From the NCBI GenBank assembly GCA_003971905.1, contig RSEE01000073.1:1-64000 (forward strand): 64,000 nucleotides of DNA, read 5' to 3'. Shown here piece by piece: positions 24,889 through 38,597 of this stretch. The notes below the pieces were generated by a model that was not told the origin of the DNA, searched no databases, and was given only the letters and a program-made list of their open reading frames with translations. Position numbers and translations under genes: made by a program. Source of the stretch: Moniliella sp. 'wahieum'. Lineage: Eukaryota; Basidiomycota; Moniliellomycetes; Moniliellales; Moniliellaceae. Numbering within the stretch: position 1 is the first letter of the stretch; every line of letters starts with the position of its first letter.

Positions 24889-27800
24889 TTGCTTTTCTTT
24901 TGTTGCGCTATTGATAATTCCGAGCCAATTTTTGCGCACAACAAGCCTTTGAAGGCTGCGTGCCGTACAGTGTCGAACCGGACTCGGCGCCTGTGTACAG
25001 TTGGGGTCCTGATGAATGGCTGAGTAGGGAAGGAGATGGCGCGCGCATCCGGCTTCTCTTCTCTCACAGGCCCGGGCCCCTTCCTTGTTCGGCGAATTGC
25101 CCAAGTCGGCTATGAACCTTTTCTCTGAACTGTGCTCTTCTGCCATATGTATATGTTGTCGCTCCGAGACTCTTCCACGCGACTCCAATCTGTTGCTCTG
25201 TGTGGCTCTATCCACCATACACGTCAGTATATGCAGAACAGAGGAGATGTAATACTCCGGCCAACAAGGAACAGAGTTTTAGTACTACTTATCCGCATAT
25301 ATATCAACCCACAGAAGATATACGGGCCTACATTTGCCCTTCAATTAACTCTTCAAGTAATGATTCGTTCAATAGAGGCAACCTCAGCTACTCGTCCTAT
25401 CCCTAACCGGTGGATCGACCGAGGAAAGTATAACTAATGGCTGAGAGGACTGCTCATGTACGCCAAATAGTATGGCTTTTGTACCGTCCCCATTACTATA
25501 CGCCACCGGATATTGTGGGCATTCTTAATCTGGCAGACGCAGTGTTCAACGCTGCGGCGTTATGTATGCGTGTTCTCCCTTAAAGCTGTGCGCAAAGCCA
25601 ATACCCCCCCCCCCTCCTTGCTTGTACTGATAACGCCGCCACCACTACGTTTCTCGCGCCACCACCACTACCACCACTGTTACATCCGTACCCATCACAC
25701 TCTCTACCGTGGATCGACGATAGCCCTGAAGAGGCTGGTCAGAGTACGATATGGACTTGCCCCCTCGCTCTCAACACCAAACATTGGCATCGCCCGAGGA
25801 TGACGCAGAAGCACCCCTGTTACCCAACTATCAATCTCGATTTCCATGTTCAACACTCCCATCCACAACTTCCCGCCTGTTACATGGCATCCGCTGTTCT
25901 CTGTCCCTATGCACATCCGACCGCCGTCTTTCTTTGCTTTACGCGCTTCAACCACCAAGAGCAACAACAAAAAGGACATCGACCCCATTCCCTTATTGCC
26001 CCGCGGAGAAATTTCCCAGCAAAGGGACAGGCAGAGCAACCAGTCCGCACACATCGCTGAGATTGCTGGATTGCCCTGCTTGCATAATAAGCAAGTCGGG
26101 CCAACAACAAAACGCCTCTCCAGCATGGCCAGCATAATGGCAAACAAGATGTTGGGGCCCCTGGTGAACAAAAGTCCTCCCGGCGGAGAGGAGAACTCTG
26201 AAAGGGCTGGTTGGCATCCTTCGGGCCTCTTTCTATCTACCCTCATTAGATTGCCAGTGAAACGGAGTCGTGCGTCTGCTTCTACAGCAGCAAGAAGAGA
26301 AACTCCAGCATCTTCTTTCGTGTTGACCTCCAGCGCTACGTCCGATTCCGGTAGGAGGAATGAGATGTTGGAATATCGCAGCAGCATCCTTCTCATACCA
26401 ATAAATGCTCCCTGAGCATACCGGTACCAGATGTCCGTTCGGGCGCACCTTTCTTATCTACCCGTGGGTCTGTTCTCGATACTCATCAAAACAATGGGCA
26501 AGATGATGCCAGCTCAACCATCAAAAGCAACATGGTTGGTCCGAATCCGCGTGAGGAACTGCCCCCAGAATTGACAGCCGGGATGGAACCAAATACGGCT
26601 AAGCTTCGGGCCAAACCAGGGCTCCAATTAATGGGGAAAAGCCCTCCGGCATCTGTACGGCCAACAAATGAAGGCGTTGGGAGCACCCAGCCGTTACTGT
26701 TGATTTTGGCAAAGCAGTCTTTGGCATCACAGGACAATCCCGACTCCCTAATGGAAATGGTAGATTTACCTTCGCCCCCCTTCTTTTTTGCGGCAAGGAG
26801 AATGCAGTCCACAACACCTGGAAGCAAGACAGGGTCTTGGGTATAATTCAACATGCGGGAGTCGGCATGGTGGATCGTGACCCCCACATGGTACCAGGCA
26901 AGCAAGAGGGAAGACGAAAACATTTTGGCGGTGTGCCCTCTATGTCCGCCGATTTGGACACGCACAAGGGGTCAGACGTACCTCGAATCCATTCTTCGAG
27001 TTCGACGGAGGCCACCTGTGTGGGGAACGCTAGCGACCATGGCCGAATCCATCATCCGAGTCATGGATGGAGTTTTTCAACGGCTGGAAATCATTTCAGC
27101 ACAGCAGGTCCCGGTGATGTCAACAAGGTCCCAGACCTGAACCCACTCCATACTATTTCGCCTGCGCCACGTTCGGGCAATAGTCCTGTAAAAAAGTCTC
27201 CTATGGCGGCGGAAGGTTACTCGGTCAATCATAACGACCTTTTGGCCACCCTCGGCGCTCAATATCCTGGATTGATCCCGCCCTTGGATTTGGATGGAAC
27301 TCAAGATGGCAAGGCAACAACGGCACAGCGGCGGGTCATTATCATCCAAGCACGGAAAGACGCTCTTTCAAAATTGGTTGGACAACATCAGCGCACTGAT
27401 TGATGTTCCATGTAGACACACTCCCGCCTGACTCCTCCATTCACGGAATCTCAGTTAGCATGGAACGGCACCATAAACTTTTTGTTCACATTTGCATGGT
27501 CGGCCCGTTTACTCCCTGTCTAGCAGAAAAAAAGCTGTGGGCGGTACCTGAAAATAAAAGGGGATTATCACAGGATGCACCCCAGTCAGCGCGAGGACAT
27601 TTTCACTCTTTCTATCGTCTCTATCTCTTCGTACCATGCCGTTATCGTCATTTCCACTGGGGAGGCTCTCCTAGCAAACGATAACCAAGGGCTTTTCCCT
27701 CCGTTGGCCATCCTTATCGCTAGATTCTTTTATTCCCTCGTCACACGGTTCTACTCCCACCATCCTGCGCTGGTCTTGTCCGTTTGGTTTGTACAGTCTG

Positions 27801-28886
27801 GTTTGTACAGTCTGGTTTGTACATCGCGCATCGTGGATGATGGGGGGTCAGCCGTCACCATGTCGATTCCAATCTCGCTCGTTACACTTCCCCCATCCGC
27901 ATCAACCTGGTTGCCTCCCATGACCATCGTTACATCGTTCGCGTATATGTCACCGACTCCGCCGACTATGTCTTATCTTTGTCAAGCGTTCACAAGGCGT
28001 TTCTCGGTTTACTAGAAACATGGGGAAATTATGAGGCCTGTGTATAGTCACATGTTTTCTCTGCCCCCCTTTCTGGGATGTGTACCCTCTATTCACCAAT
28101 GTCTGAAAAAAGTCGGTCCGTCTCTGGTCTCTCTTTTGGGATGGATATATGCATGTGTAACTGTTCTTTCCGTCGCTCTTAAGGGAGAGTGTAACCTCTC
28201 TTTCTTTTTCCGCCTACATGCAACACCCACACATTCTTTTCTTGCGCATTACTGGTCCACCGCCGTCGTTGTGTCGCTTTCTTGCACAGTGTGTCAGGCT
28301 CAATTCAAGCATCAACACTTGAAGTCTTGGGATATAGTTTTTCAGCATGCCCGATATATATGGAAGTCTGCCAGCTGAGGTAAAAAAAAGACACCGCAAC
28401 ACGCAGGCGAGCAGAGGTCTCACAGCCAATCTGTTCGGCCAAGCACTCTGCATTTTGCAGAACCGAACCGCCGCACCGACACAGCAGCGATGCCAGCCAG
28501 CAACACGGAGGAGGTGCTCGGCGTTCTCCTGCTGGCGTTGGTGAGCAACTGCCAGACCCCCGTTCTCGGGTGTTGTTCGTGCGTATCTGCTGGCCGAGCC
28601 ACTGATGGGGCTCAGCTGAGCGCTCCGCGGCTGGGCCCCGCCTGCCGCCGCCAGTTGAAATTGCAACTGGGCTTCCACGTGGCCCCGCGCTTGGCAGCCG
28701 CGTGTCCGCCTGCGCGCTGCTGTGCTGGCGCGCGTGACACTGGCCCACTGCCGCGACGGCAAGTGCGCCTACTCGGGGTTCTGGCCGTCCCTACCACCTC
28801 CACCCCCCCTTCACCCCCACCACCTCCACCCCCACCCCCACCAGCCGCTTCCCCCGCACCCACTCCATCCACATCCCGCCGTCATC
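24889..28886. other. Intergenic region upstream of ARF1, unassigned ORFs
   Basis: Overlapping ORFs on both strands at 25704-26415 and 26486-27403 (longest: minus 25704-26396, 230 residues, hydrophobic; plus 26837-27403, 188 residues) have no recognised domain and compete for the same bases. A 14-base tandem repeat lies at 27786-27823 (GGTTTGTACAGTCT). 27600-28200 is T/C-rich. The last 100 bases before ARF1 are C-rich and probably its promoter. Confidence 0.35.
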
Positions 28887-29742
<856 letters not shown>

Positions 29743-31717
29743 AAAGCTCTGCTCTATCCTCCTTTCTACGCCATTTGCTCCACCTCTTGATGTGCCTCCC
29801 CCCCTCCCCCCAACCACCACCACCGCTACCCTTCCGCTTCTGTGTTGTCTCCACTCCCACATGGCATTTCACACATACCTGATGGCCCACCTAGGCCTCG
29901 CCACTCCTGCTCTACTCCGAACCTGGTGCTCTCGCCCTGTCTCTGCAGGGGGTTTGTGTCCTCTTTGTGTGCGTATGGGAAGGGGAAGGGAGGACGAATC
30001 CCGCTTCACATCAGCCGCTTGGACAAGTTCCAACCCCCCCCCTCCCACATCTTTCTCCCGGCTTTCACACCTCCCATTTACACCCCATGGGCAATTGACT
30101 GTGGTACAAGCAAATGAACGAGACGAATGCGCTGGGTCTGGATATGGAATCGCAGATAGCGACAGGAGCAATGCGCAGTGTACTGGGACACGAAGTCGGC
30201 GGGGATTAGGATTCGTTTGGGTAGGGCATCGGATAGGTTAACTGCACCTTGGCTGGGGCAGTGTAGGTGGGGTGCTGGGGTGAAATGAGAAACGCCCGGT
30301 TATGGGAGGAGAGTGGACAGACCCAAAAGAAGGATTGGACACTTGGTCCCGCATATTGATGGTGACGTTGGTGCCACGCGGAACGTTGATGACGTTGAGG
30401 TTCTACGGGCGTCGGTTTGGCAACGATGGTGGCGACACATCACGTGACCGCGCACGCTCACCTGTGCTGTGGCTGCCAACGTCCCGATGGCCCTTGACTT
30501 CCATGGAGATGGTGGGGTTATCACATCGTCATCAACGCCAGCAAACGGCATCTATAGGAGAACCAAGTGATGGGGTGGGGCCCCAACCACGCCATCCTAT
30601 TCCCTGTGGCTTCCTCGTTCTCCTCAGAACCGGATCCTCTATTCACCTCCTCCGTTATTAGTCAGTGCAAACCACAGGCTTGGCTGCGGAAAATGAAAAC
30701 GGCTTCAACTTCAACTTCACACACTGCAGGCAGAAAGGACCTTGACACAAACGCACAGACCACTCTGTGGCTCGACCCCAGCGCCGTTTCGGGTGGGGGG
30801 ACTCGAGGCTGTATACGAGAGGTATTTTACGGAGATATGGATGCGTACGGACATATGGATGAGAGGCCGGGTACTAGGAATATGTGAATGGCCGCCCTCT
30901 CCTAGCGGGCTCTCCGATCTCATATGCAGATTTCTTATCGCCTCTTAGATCTCGTGTCTAGAGAGAGCCCCCCCCCCGCATGTGTGGCTTTTAGCTCTGG
31001 TACAGAGCGAATATAGCGCTCGGACAAGCTCGGACTACTTGGATGGGACAGCGGCGTACTTTTGCCCGGCCTCAGCTGTTCTCCCCAAAGAACTCTCGTC
31101 CCCGTTCCTATGCGCTCTGGCTGCGAGCGGAAATTGGCCCCTCTTGTCCCCACCCGCAATTGCCGCTTGCTCATTGCACGGAGCCAACCTGCGTAATGAT
31201 TAGTTTGTGTGGGCACACATCCAAGTCCGAACGTACAGCGTACTAACCCCGCTGGAGCAGCGCGCAGTTGGGTGTCGGCGTGCTTAATGCCTGCTGAGTG
31301 ACAGCCCAGTTGCTGTCCGGGCGGAGACATACGTGCCTTCGGCCTTAGGCCTTGGGTTTGGCCACCGGCTGCCCGGTCAGGCGTTTGGCGCTTGACGTAA
31401 TATGTTTACCCCGCATGGCTGCTGCGCTAACCCCACCACGGCCATCTATTTGCGCGGGTGTGTGAAGCTGCTTGTTGTCCCTCCCTCGCTTGTCGCAACT
31501 TGTGGGGCTCCTCCATCCTATTCTCCCAACCAAAAAGACTATAGTTCGTGAGAGATGCGGCGAGCATTCAGGGATGCTGCTAAGCGTTGGACGTTGATTC
31601 GCGACGCTCCACAATAAGAACAGTCTTTTGCCCCAACCAAAATAAAGTCTCTCGCTCCCTTCTTCCACACCTCCCTCCCCCAGTCTCACCAACTCTCTGC
31701 CCCTTGCTTGCTCCCCC
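29743..31717. other. Intergenic region between ARF1 and the acyl-CoA synthetase gene
   Basis: No supported coding region. 29760-30090 is pyrimidine-rich (ARF1 3' UTR side). ORFs at 30302-30661 plus and 30935-31330 minus show no domain. 31640-31717 is a C/T-rich leader directly before the next start codon. Confidence 0.45.
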
Positions 31718-33596
31718 ATGGCCGCCCTTTCCCCCCAGATCCTGCGTTCGCCTCTGGAGCTGCCGCCCCTGCCCGAAGGAAATTTGGTGCACCTGCTCCG
31801 CTCCGGTCGGGACGAGATAGCCCCTGACGCGCCCGTGTTCACCACTCTCGATGGCCGCCAGACATTGCAGTACGGGCAAGTGATCGCCTTGGCCGATCAG
31901 CTGGCCCATGCTCTGCGGCACACCCTGGGTCTTGCTCCCGGCGAGACAATTGCGATCGTATGCGACAACTCGATCTGGTATCCCGTTCTGATCCACGCCT
32001 GTCTCGTTGCTGGTGTCGTCCCTGTCCCCCTTGGCACTGCATTAGTCGCCGACGAGCTTAGCCACCCTTTCGCTGATGCCAAGGTCAAGTACGTTGTTGC
32101 TTCTCCTGCGAGCCAGGGTGTAGAACGCGTCCGGACTGCGTTGGAGACGGCAAAGCACCCCCAGGCCACGGAGAGCCAAACGGTCTGGCTGTTATCGGAC
32201 GAGGAAGCGATGGCATCGGGACCCCAAGGGGAGAAGGACTTGCGCACGTTGCTGGACCCAACGAAAGTGCTACCGGTTCATCCAGTTCCCTCTCCCGAGA
32301 CCACTGCGGCCGCGATCATTTACTCGTCGGGCACCACAGGGCGCATGAAGGGTACACTGCTTTCCCACCGCAACATAAGTGCTGCCTTGGTCATGACTGA
32401 CTCGGGGGCTCCCCTAGGGGAGGAGAGGTATCTATGCAACTTGCCCATGTACCACGGTTATGCGTTGATCATGTTCGTCTTTCGTGCGTTCCTTGCTGGT
32501 TCCCCCACCGTTGTCGGTCGTCAGTTTGACTTGGTACAGATGGGGAAGGCGATTGAGCAGCACAAAATTACTTTCATTGCTGCCGTTCCACCCGTCATGG
32601 TGCTGCTGGCCAAGAGCCCCTTGTTGGACCAGTTTGATCTATCTTCTCTCAAGTTCATTCTCTGTGGGGCGGCACCTCTGTCGGGGGAGCTAGCGAATCA
32701 AGTGCGGTCTCGTCTGGGGGTCAAGGTAGGCCAGGGGTATGCACTGAGCGAGTCATCGGTCGCCCTGAGCAAGACGTCGTTTGGTCCCGATATGAAGGAG
32801 AATCCGGCGTGCTCTGGTACTCTTCTCCCTGGCATCGAGCTTCGCTTGGTTGAACTCGACAGTGGGAAGGATGTGGGATTCACAGAGGGAGAAGGAGTGA
32901 ATGGGGCCACGCTGGAAGGGGAGATTTGGATTCGTGGGCCCAATGTGTTTATGGGCTACTTGAACAGTCCTGAAGCTACGCGCGATGCCTTCCATGATGG
33001 GTGGTTCCGTACAGGAGACTTGGGCTATGTCAAAGAGGGAGAGGTGTACCTGTCGGGGAGATCAAAGGATCTCATCAAGGTGGGAGGCCGACAGTACGTT
33101 TCCTTTTTCCTCGTGTCACATTTTGCCCTTGCACGCCTGTGTTGAGAGAATGTGTGGGGGGAAATCTGCTCTCTGTGGATGCTAACCTTTCTTGATTCAG
33201 AGTGGCTCCTGCCGAGCTCGAAGCAATCATCCTCAGTTTCCACAAGGTGGCTGACTGTGCCGTTGTCCCCCTAGTGGTGGAGGAGAAGGCAACCGAGTAT
33301 CCTCTGGCATTCATTGTACCCAAACCCGAGTTCAAGGACGAAATGTTCCTGGGCCTGGAGACGCGTATGTTCGTCGATCGCAAGGTGGCGCACTACAAGC
33401 GTCTTCAAGGTGGAGTCAAGATCATAGAAGCAATCCCAAAGAGGTACGTCTTTTGTGTTCCATTGGCTGGGGTGAGGCGAATACGGGCGGGGACTGACTC
33501 GCGGTTGTCTTGGCTTGCTGTAGCCCCTCGGGCAAGATCCTGCATCGTGTTTTGCGTGACCGTCTCAAGGCGGAGGCTCAAAAAGCGAAGCTTTGA
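31718..33596 (+). CDS. Acyl/4-coumarate-type CoA synthetase with PTS1
   Basis: Three exons (31718-33093, 33201-33443, 33524-33596) give 563 residues. It belongs to the AMP-forming ligase superfamily, which activates a carboxylic acid to an acyl-adenylate and then to a CoA thioester. Motifs: YSSGTTGRMKG (about residues 202-212, ATP-binding loop; Met replaces the usual Pro), GYALSES, GWFRTGDLG, GRSKDLIKVGGRQ and PSGKILHRVL with the catalytic Lys near the C-terminus. The protein ends AKL, a type 1 peroxisomal targeting signal, so it probably acts in peroxisomes, for example on fatty or aromatic acids. The substrate cannot be told from sequence. Both introns have GTACGT donors and restore the frame at conserved sites. 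It is on the same strand as KAP123, 350 bases upstream of it. Confidence 0.9.
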
Positions 33597-33830
33597 TTGT
33601 GGCTCTCTGTTTCCAGAACTTAAGGTATGATGAATGTATTAGAATGGGCCCATATGTACGCCGGCACAAACGGTGGAGGGTGTGGGGAGAGGAGAGGGCC
33701 AAGATGTCCGAGGCGAGTCGCTAAAATGGTGTCGGCGGTGGCCTGCGTTGACTTGGATGACTGAGCACAGACAGGGTAAATAAGACAGGCGCGACTAAAA
33801 CTGGAGGTAAACTGATAGAAATGTCAATTG

Positions 33831-33865
33831 GTGAGTGTGTTTTTTTCTTTTTTTTTTTTTGGCAG
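33831..33865 (+). other. Possible 35-base 5' UTR intron of KAP123
   Basis: GTGAGTGTG followed by a T-rich run and GGCAG lies 80 bases before the KAP123 start. This has the look of a donor, pyrimidine tract and acceptor. At 35 bases it would be very short. An ATG at 33821 lies just upstream but its frame is not needed by the protein. Confidence 0.3.
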
Positions 33866-33945
33866 CCGGCAGAAAACAACAACACTTGCCGACTTGACTT
33901 TTTCAGTCCGCCTCCTGGCACTGCCGTCTCCCGCGTCTTCTCATC

Positions 33946-36900
33946 ATGGCTGCGGCTCCCGAGTACGTTGTGGCGGTGCATTCGCTGCTCGGCCAGACTC
34001 TCCAGCCCGACACTGCCACAGTCAAGGCGGCGGAGGAGGGACTGGCCGCGCTAGCCAGCGACCCTGCCTTGGTACCTGTGTTGTACCAGATCCTGATCGA
34101 GGCTCCCGAAGATGGTGTGCGGCAAAGTGCAGCGTTGGGGCTACAGAAACGCGTGCCCGAAGCATGGTCCACATTGTCTTCCGATATGCGGGAGGGCATG
34201 AAAGTCAGGCTACTTCGTCTGGCTGTGGAAGAAGCGTCTCTGCCTTCGAATTTGCGCTCGTCGGTGGCCCAGGTGGTCGGGGCGATTGCCTCTGTTGAGC
34301 TGGCGGAAGGTGCGTGGCCCCAGCTGGTCCCAAGCTTGGTTCAGCACATTGAACAGGGTAGCCAGGAACAGAAGACTTCAGCTCTGGGTCTTCTTTATGT
34401 TCTTCTGGAGCTGCTTCCTGTCGACGAGGGATGGGGCGTGACGGAGGTGCAGGTGGCAAGCTTGTTGACCGCTACCCTCTCGGATCCCACCAGTCTGGAC
34501 GTGCGTATCCTCTCTGTTCGCGACTTGGGCAAGCTGGAAGAAACGGCGGATTCGGTAACGGAGCATGTTTACTCCCTCTTCCCGCTCATGGTCCAGGTCC
34601 TGTACCAAGCGCTGGAGCAGTCGCATGAGCAAGGCGTCAAACAGGTTCTGGAGGTATTTGATGTCTTCTTCTTGAGCCCTGCCTCGACTTTGACACAGTA
34701 CCTTCCTGACCTACTCGACTTTTACCTCTCCACTGCGGCACGGTCCGACGTGGAGGAAGATCTGCGGGAAGCATTCCTCAACTCGGCCATTTGGACAGTG
34801 GCGCACAAGAGCTCGCGCATCCAGCACCTCGAACTTGCGCCTCGTCTGTTGGTACAGGCCATGACCATCGTTACCACAGACGAGTTTGATGAAGATGCAT
34901 CGAACCCAGCCATGAGCTCTCTCAGTCTAATTGCCACCTTGGCGCGCGACCTGGCGCCGAGCCAAGTATGGCCCACGCTCAATGCGCAGCTCCAAAAGTT
35001 TGCCTCGAGTCTTGATCCAGCGTTCCGTTGTGCGGGGCTGTTGACCCTGGGCGCATGTGCGGATGGTATGTCGGTGACGTTGCATGAGCACCTGGACTTG
35101 GTGTGGGCTGTGCTCGAGGCTGGCATTGTGGATGGAGAGCCTACGGTGCAGCAAGCCGGGTTGGCTTGTTTGTCAGACCTATGTGAGGAAATGGGGGAAG
35201 ACTTGTCAGCGTACCACGAGACGATTATGCCTGCGCTCATGACGCTAATTGGGCAGCCCAAGACACAAATGCAGGCGGCGCGGGCGCTGGACCAGTACCT
35301 CGAGTACATGGACACTGACATCTCCATCTACCTCCGTCTGGTGATGGAGACCTTGGCCGAATACGTGGACAGTGTCCAACTGCCCGTTCGTAAGGCGCTC
35401 ATTGCAGCCATTGGTTCGGCGGCCTATGCGGCGCGAGACGAGTTTGAGCCCTACCTGCCCGCTGTGATGGAAAAGTTGACTCCCTACCTCGCCAACACCA
35501 ACGAGACGGACGAAGAGCAAGTCGAGTTCCGTGCTGTGACTCAAGATGTGATTGGAACGCTAGCTGAAGCAGTGGGGTCAGACACGTTCCGCCCTTACTT
35601 TGCCACGACGATGGAGATGGCCTACAGCGGATTGAGTATGGACCACCCTATGGTGAGGGAAAGTTCGTACCTCTTCTTTGGGACGATGGCCAAAGTGTAC
35701 GAAACCGATTTTGCTTCGTTTTTGCCCAAGATTGTGCCCAAGTTGATCGAGGCGCTGAAGCGGCGGGAGGGAGAGTCGTCGGCAGACCAAAAGGAGGACG
35801 AAGACGAGGAATCCGACAGAGACTGGGACGAGTTGCCGAACGAGACGGCTTCGCCTCTGGTAGCGGAAAAGCGGGCGGCGGTGGAGGCGGTGAGCGATCT
35901 CTTTCAAGCGACCCGAGCTGCTTATCTACCCTACCTACAAACGTCAGTCGAGGCGCTGATCCCGCTTCTGACGCATCCTTCCCCCGACCTACGCAAAACG
36001 ACAATCCAATCCCTCTTCTCGGCGGTGGATACGTTGTACCAAATTAGCGACCTGCCCCCTTGGACAGCTGGAGTTGGCATCTCAGTTCCTGTTCCGGATG
36101 AGGTGAACCAACTGGTGGATGCCGTTATGGCCAACGTGGTTAATATTTGGGGCGACGAAGCCAACGAGTGAGTGTTCCAGTTGAGTTTTTGTGCCAACAG
36201 TTGTGCTGACGACCGGTCCGGTATGATACCCAGACTCGTCACGATGCAAGTATGCCAATCGTTGGCCGATTCCCTCGAAGTGGTGGGCCCGGTGCTGATC
36301 CACCGGTACCTGGACGATGTCAACACCATTGCCAAGAGTGTGCTGACCAAAACATCCTTGCCTCAAACCGTCCTAGCGGGTGAGGAGGCGGAACCCGAGG
36401 AGCAGGACGAGGACAGTACCCAGCTAGGCACTCTCTACATCAAGTCAGCCCTGGACCTAGTTGTGGCCATGGCCAATGCCTTGGGCTCTGACTTTGCTCC
36501 CTACTTCCAGTCGCTACTTCCTGAGGTGGCCAAGTTCTCCGAGGCAGGAAGAAGCAACTCGGAACGCAAGGCGGCCCTGACCACTTTGGGCGAGGTAGTG
36601 GCAGCAATGAAGGCCAGCATCACCCCATTTACCCCTGACTTGTTTATTGTTCTGGCTCGCGGGCTGCTGGACCAAGATGCGCCGAGTCGCACGGCCGCCA
36701 TCTATGCAGTGGGGGTCTTGATCCAGGTGGCCGAACGCGACTTGAGCGCATACTATGAAACGGTGCTCCAAGTCCTGACCACTTCACTCTCCCTGGCCAA
36801 CGTGGAGGAACAACCTGCGGACCTACGAGCGCAGAGAGACAATGCAGCGGGGTGCCTGGCCCGCATGGTCCGAAAGCATCCCCATCAACTCCCCTTGTCC

Positions 36901-37191
36901 CAAACATTATCCCTCATCTTTGGGGCGTTGCCCATGCTGGAGGACACGGCCGAGTGGGCGCCCGTGACGCAGATGTGCCTCTCACTCCTGGCCGCAGGCG
37001 ACGCCGAGGCCCAGCAGCATGTCGATGGTATGCTCTGTATCTTTGCCGATGTCCTCGCCTTGGCTTCGGATGAAGACCAGTCCCCTCTGGACGAAGAGTT
37101 GCACGCTGAGCTCCTCCGCTGCATCCAGACACTCCATACCCAGATTCCAACTCAAGTCCAAGCGGCAGGCCTCGAAGCCTATCTGGCGTAA
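33946..37191 (+). CDS. KAP123: Karyopherin beta, Kap123/importin-4 type
   Basis: Two exons (33946-36167, 36234-37191) across a 66-base intron (GTGAGT...ACCCAG) give 1059 residues, matching the usual length of about 1,100. The protein is an all-helical HEAT-repeat array; clear repeats include QKTSALGLLYVLLELLP, SSVAQVVGAIASVE and KALIAAIGSAAYAARDEF. An acidic loop (SSADQKEDEDEESDRD, about residue 610) is typical of importins. Kap123/importin-4 carries ribosomal proteins and histones H3/H4 into the nucleus under Ran control. The choice of Kap123 over Pse1/importin-5 rests on overall pattern recognition. The Met at 33946 (MAAAPEYVVAVHSLL) begins the first HEAT helix. The gene converges with the IPP-2-like gene, 285 bases away. 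Confidence 0.87.
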
Positions 37192-37476
37192 GACTCCCCA
37201 CTACCACAGGCACTGATCTATCATTTTTGGCGGTGACGCAGGTCAACCTGAACCTGGAATACCATGTCGGATCTTATATGACTTTCACGAGACTGGACAG
37301 CGCGGTCAACCCAAGCTTCAACAAAGGGAGCTTGGCTTGACTGCGCAGAAGGACCAAAGTAAGGAAATGGAATGAAGAGAGAGGGAGAATGAACTCTTGT
37401 AAGTATGGGTGAACCAGAGGAGAGGCGTAAAGCTTGGAAGCTTGAAAGAGGAAAGTTGTATTTTGAAACCGCGATC

Positions 37477-38597
37477 CTACTCGTCTTCTTCGTCATCATC
37501 TTCCTCCTCCATGAGTTGGCGCGCACGCTTGAGAGCATCGGCCTCATGACCATAATGGCCCCTTCGTTTGGCCTCAAAGAGATCTTGCGCCGCTCCTCAG
37601 GTGAAAGGGCGGGGGGCTCCTCATCCGAACTCTCCTCGCCATATTCCGAACTGACGGCGGAGCTGCTACCACCATTCACGGCCCGGAGTGCGGCGGCATC
37701 CAGTCCCACTGCTGCCGAGCTGGCACTGCTCCTCCTTCGCCCAACAGAGGCACGTCGTCCATTCGGGAGGCTGAAGCTAGGAGACCGCTGGAACGGCTTC
37801 GCTCGCTGCCTGCTTGCGAGCTACGCGATTCCCACTCGTCGGACGCGCTGTAGGAGGGACGAGATCCGTGAGGAGGATGGCCAAGACGAGCGTTGGCCTC
37901 GGTGTTGAGCCGTGTTCGTTCGGCATCGGTCGCGGGATCAGGCAGGGACGGGGCCGGGGCCTCATTCGCACCAGATGCGTCGAGTGAAAATCCTGGAGAC
38001 GGATAATTAAAAGAAAAAGAAGTCAGTGTGGGCAAGGGGAGCAGTGGCGCCGCAGGATGCCGGCTTACCCTCGTCTACGAGGTCCATGTCCATTGGGTCC
38101 TCGGCACCCTTGACAAAGGGCGTTTTGGGCTCATCGACCTTCATGCGCGGGGCAGTATGCTCTTTCCACCACTCATTGGAAGCCAGATTCGACTCGTCCC
38201 AATGCAGGCTAGCAAGGCAAAACAGGGCAGGGCAAGGCAAGGAAGGGCAGCGTTAGTTGCACAAGGGCCGTAACAGAGGAACGGGAGCGGCCTGGACAGA
38301 GTACTCACCGGCCGTCAGCGCCGCGGTAGGGCACAGCGTCGGCAGCAAGGTAGGATGCCGTTCAGCTGGCTGCGGTTCTGCACCGGGCGTCGTTCCAGCC
38401 ATGTCGATGTCGGCCGCGGGCTCGCCAGGGGCGGTCGACGGCGCGTCGGCGCTGGCCTGCGCTGGCACGGGGCGGTCGGGCTGGCTGGGGCGGCGGGGGT
38501 GCTTGAGGATGCCACGGAGCGGAGGCGCCGCAGAACCATACGACGGCGGCGGCGTGTGGGTCGAAGACGCGGCAGGCAGGGGGTCCGTTGCGCTCAT
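37477..38597 (-). CDS. GLC8: Protein phosphatase 1 inhibitor-2 (IPP-2/Glc8) family, frame unresolved
   Basis: Family hallmarks occur in order: GILKHPRR (PP1-binding, first exon, 38597-38309), HWDESNLASNEWW...KVDEPKTPF (second exon, 38208-38069; matches the KWDEMNI...KIDEPSTPY block of inhibitor-2), then SSDEEPPALSPEERRK and GHYGHEADALKRARQL before an acidic end and stop at 37477. IPP-2 proteins bind and regulate type 1 phosphatase. Introns 38308-38209 (100 bases) and 38068-37993 (76 bases) have good sites; the second joins in frame. The frame does not close cleanly at three points: the first exon junction (one base), about 37810-37835 (a 26-base GT...AG segment would fix it), and about 37581-37598 (one base missing after SPEERRK). 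Either unusual splicing, base-call errors, or early decay. Other family members are 150-300 residues. Confidence 0.65.

Noticed and set aside
33831-33865. Upstream ATG at 33821 as the KAP123 start
   Set aside because: Its frame runs into the T-rich tract and does not join KAP123; the Met at 33946 begins the first HEAT helix.
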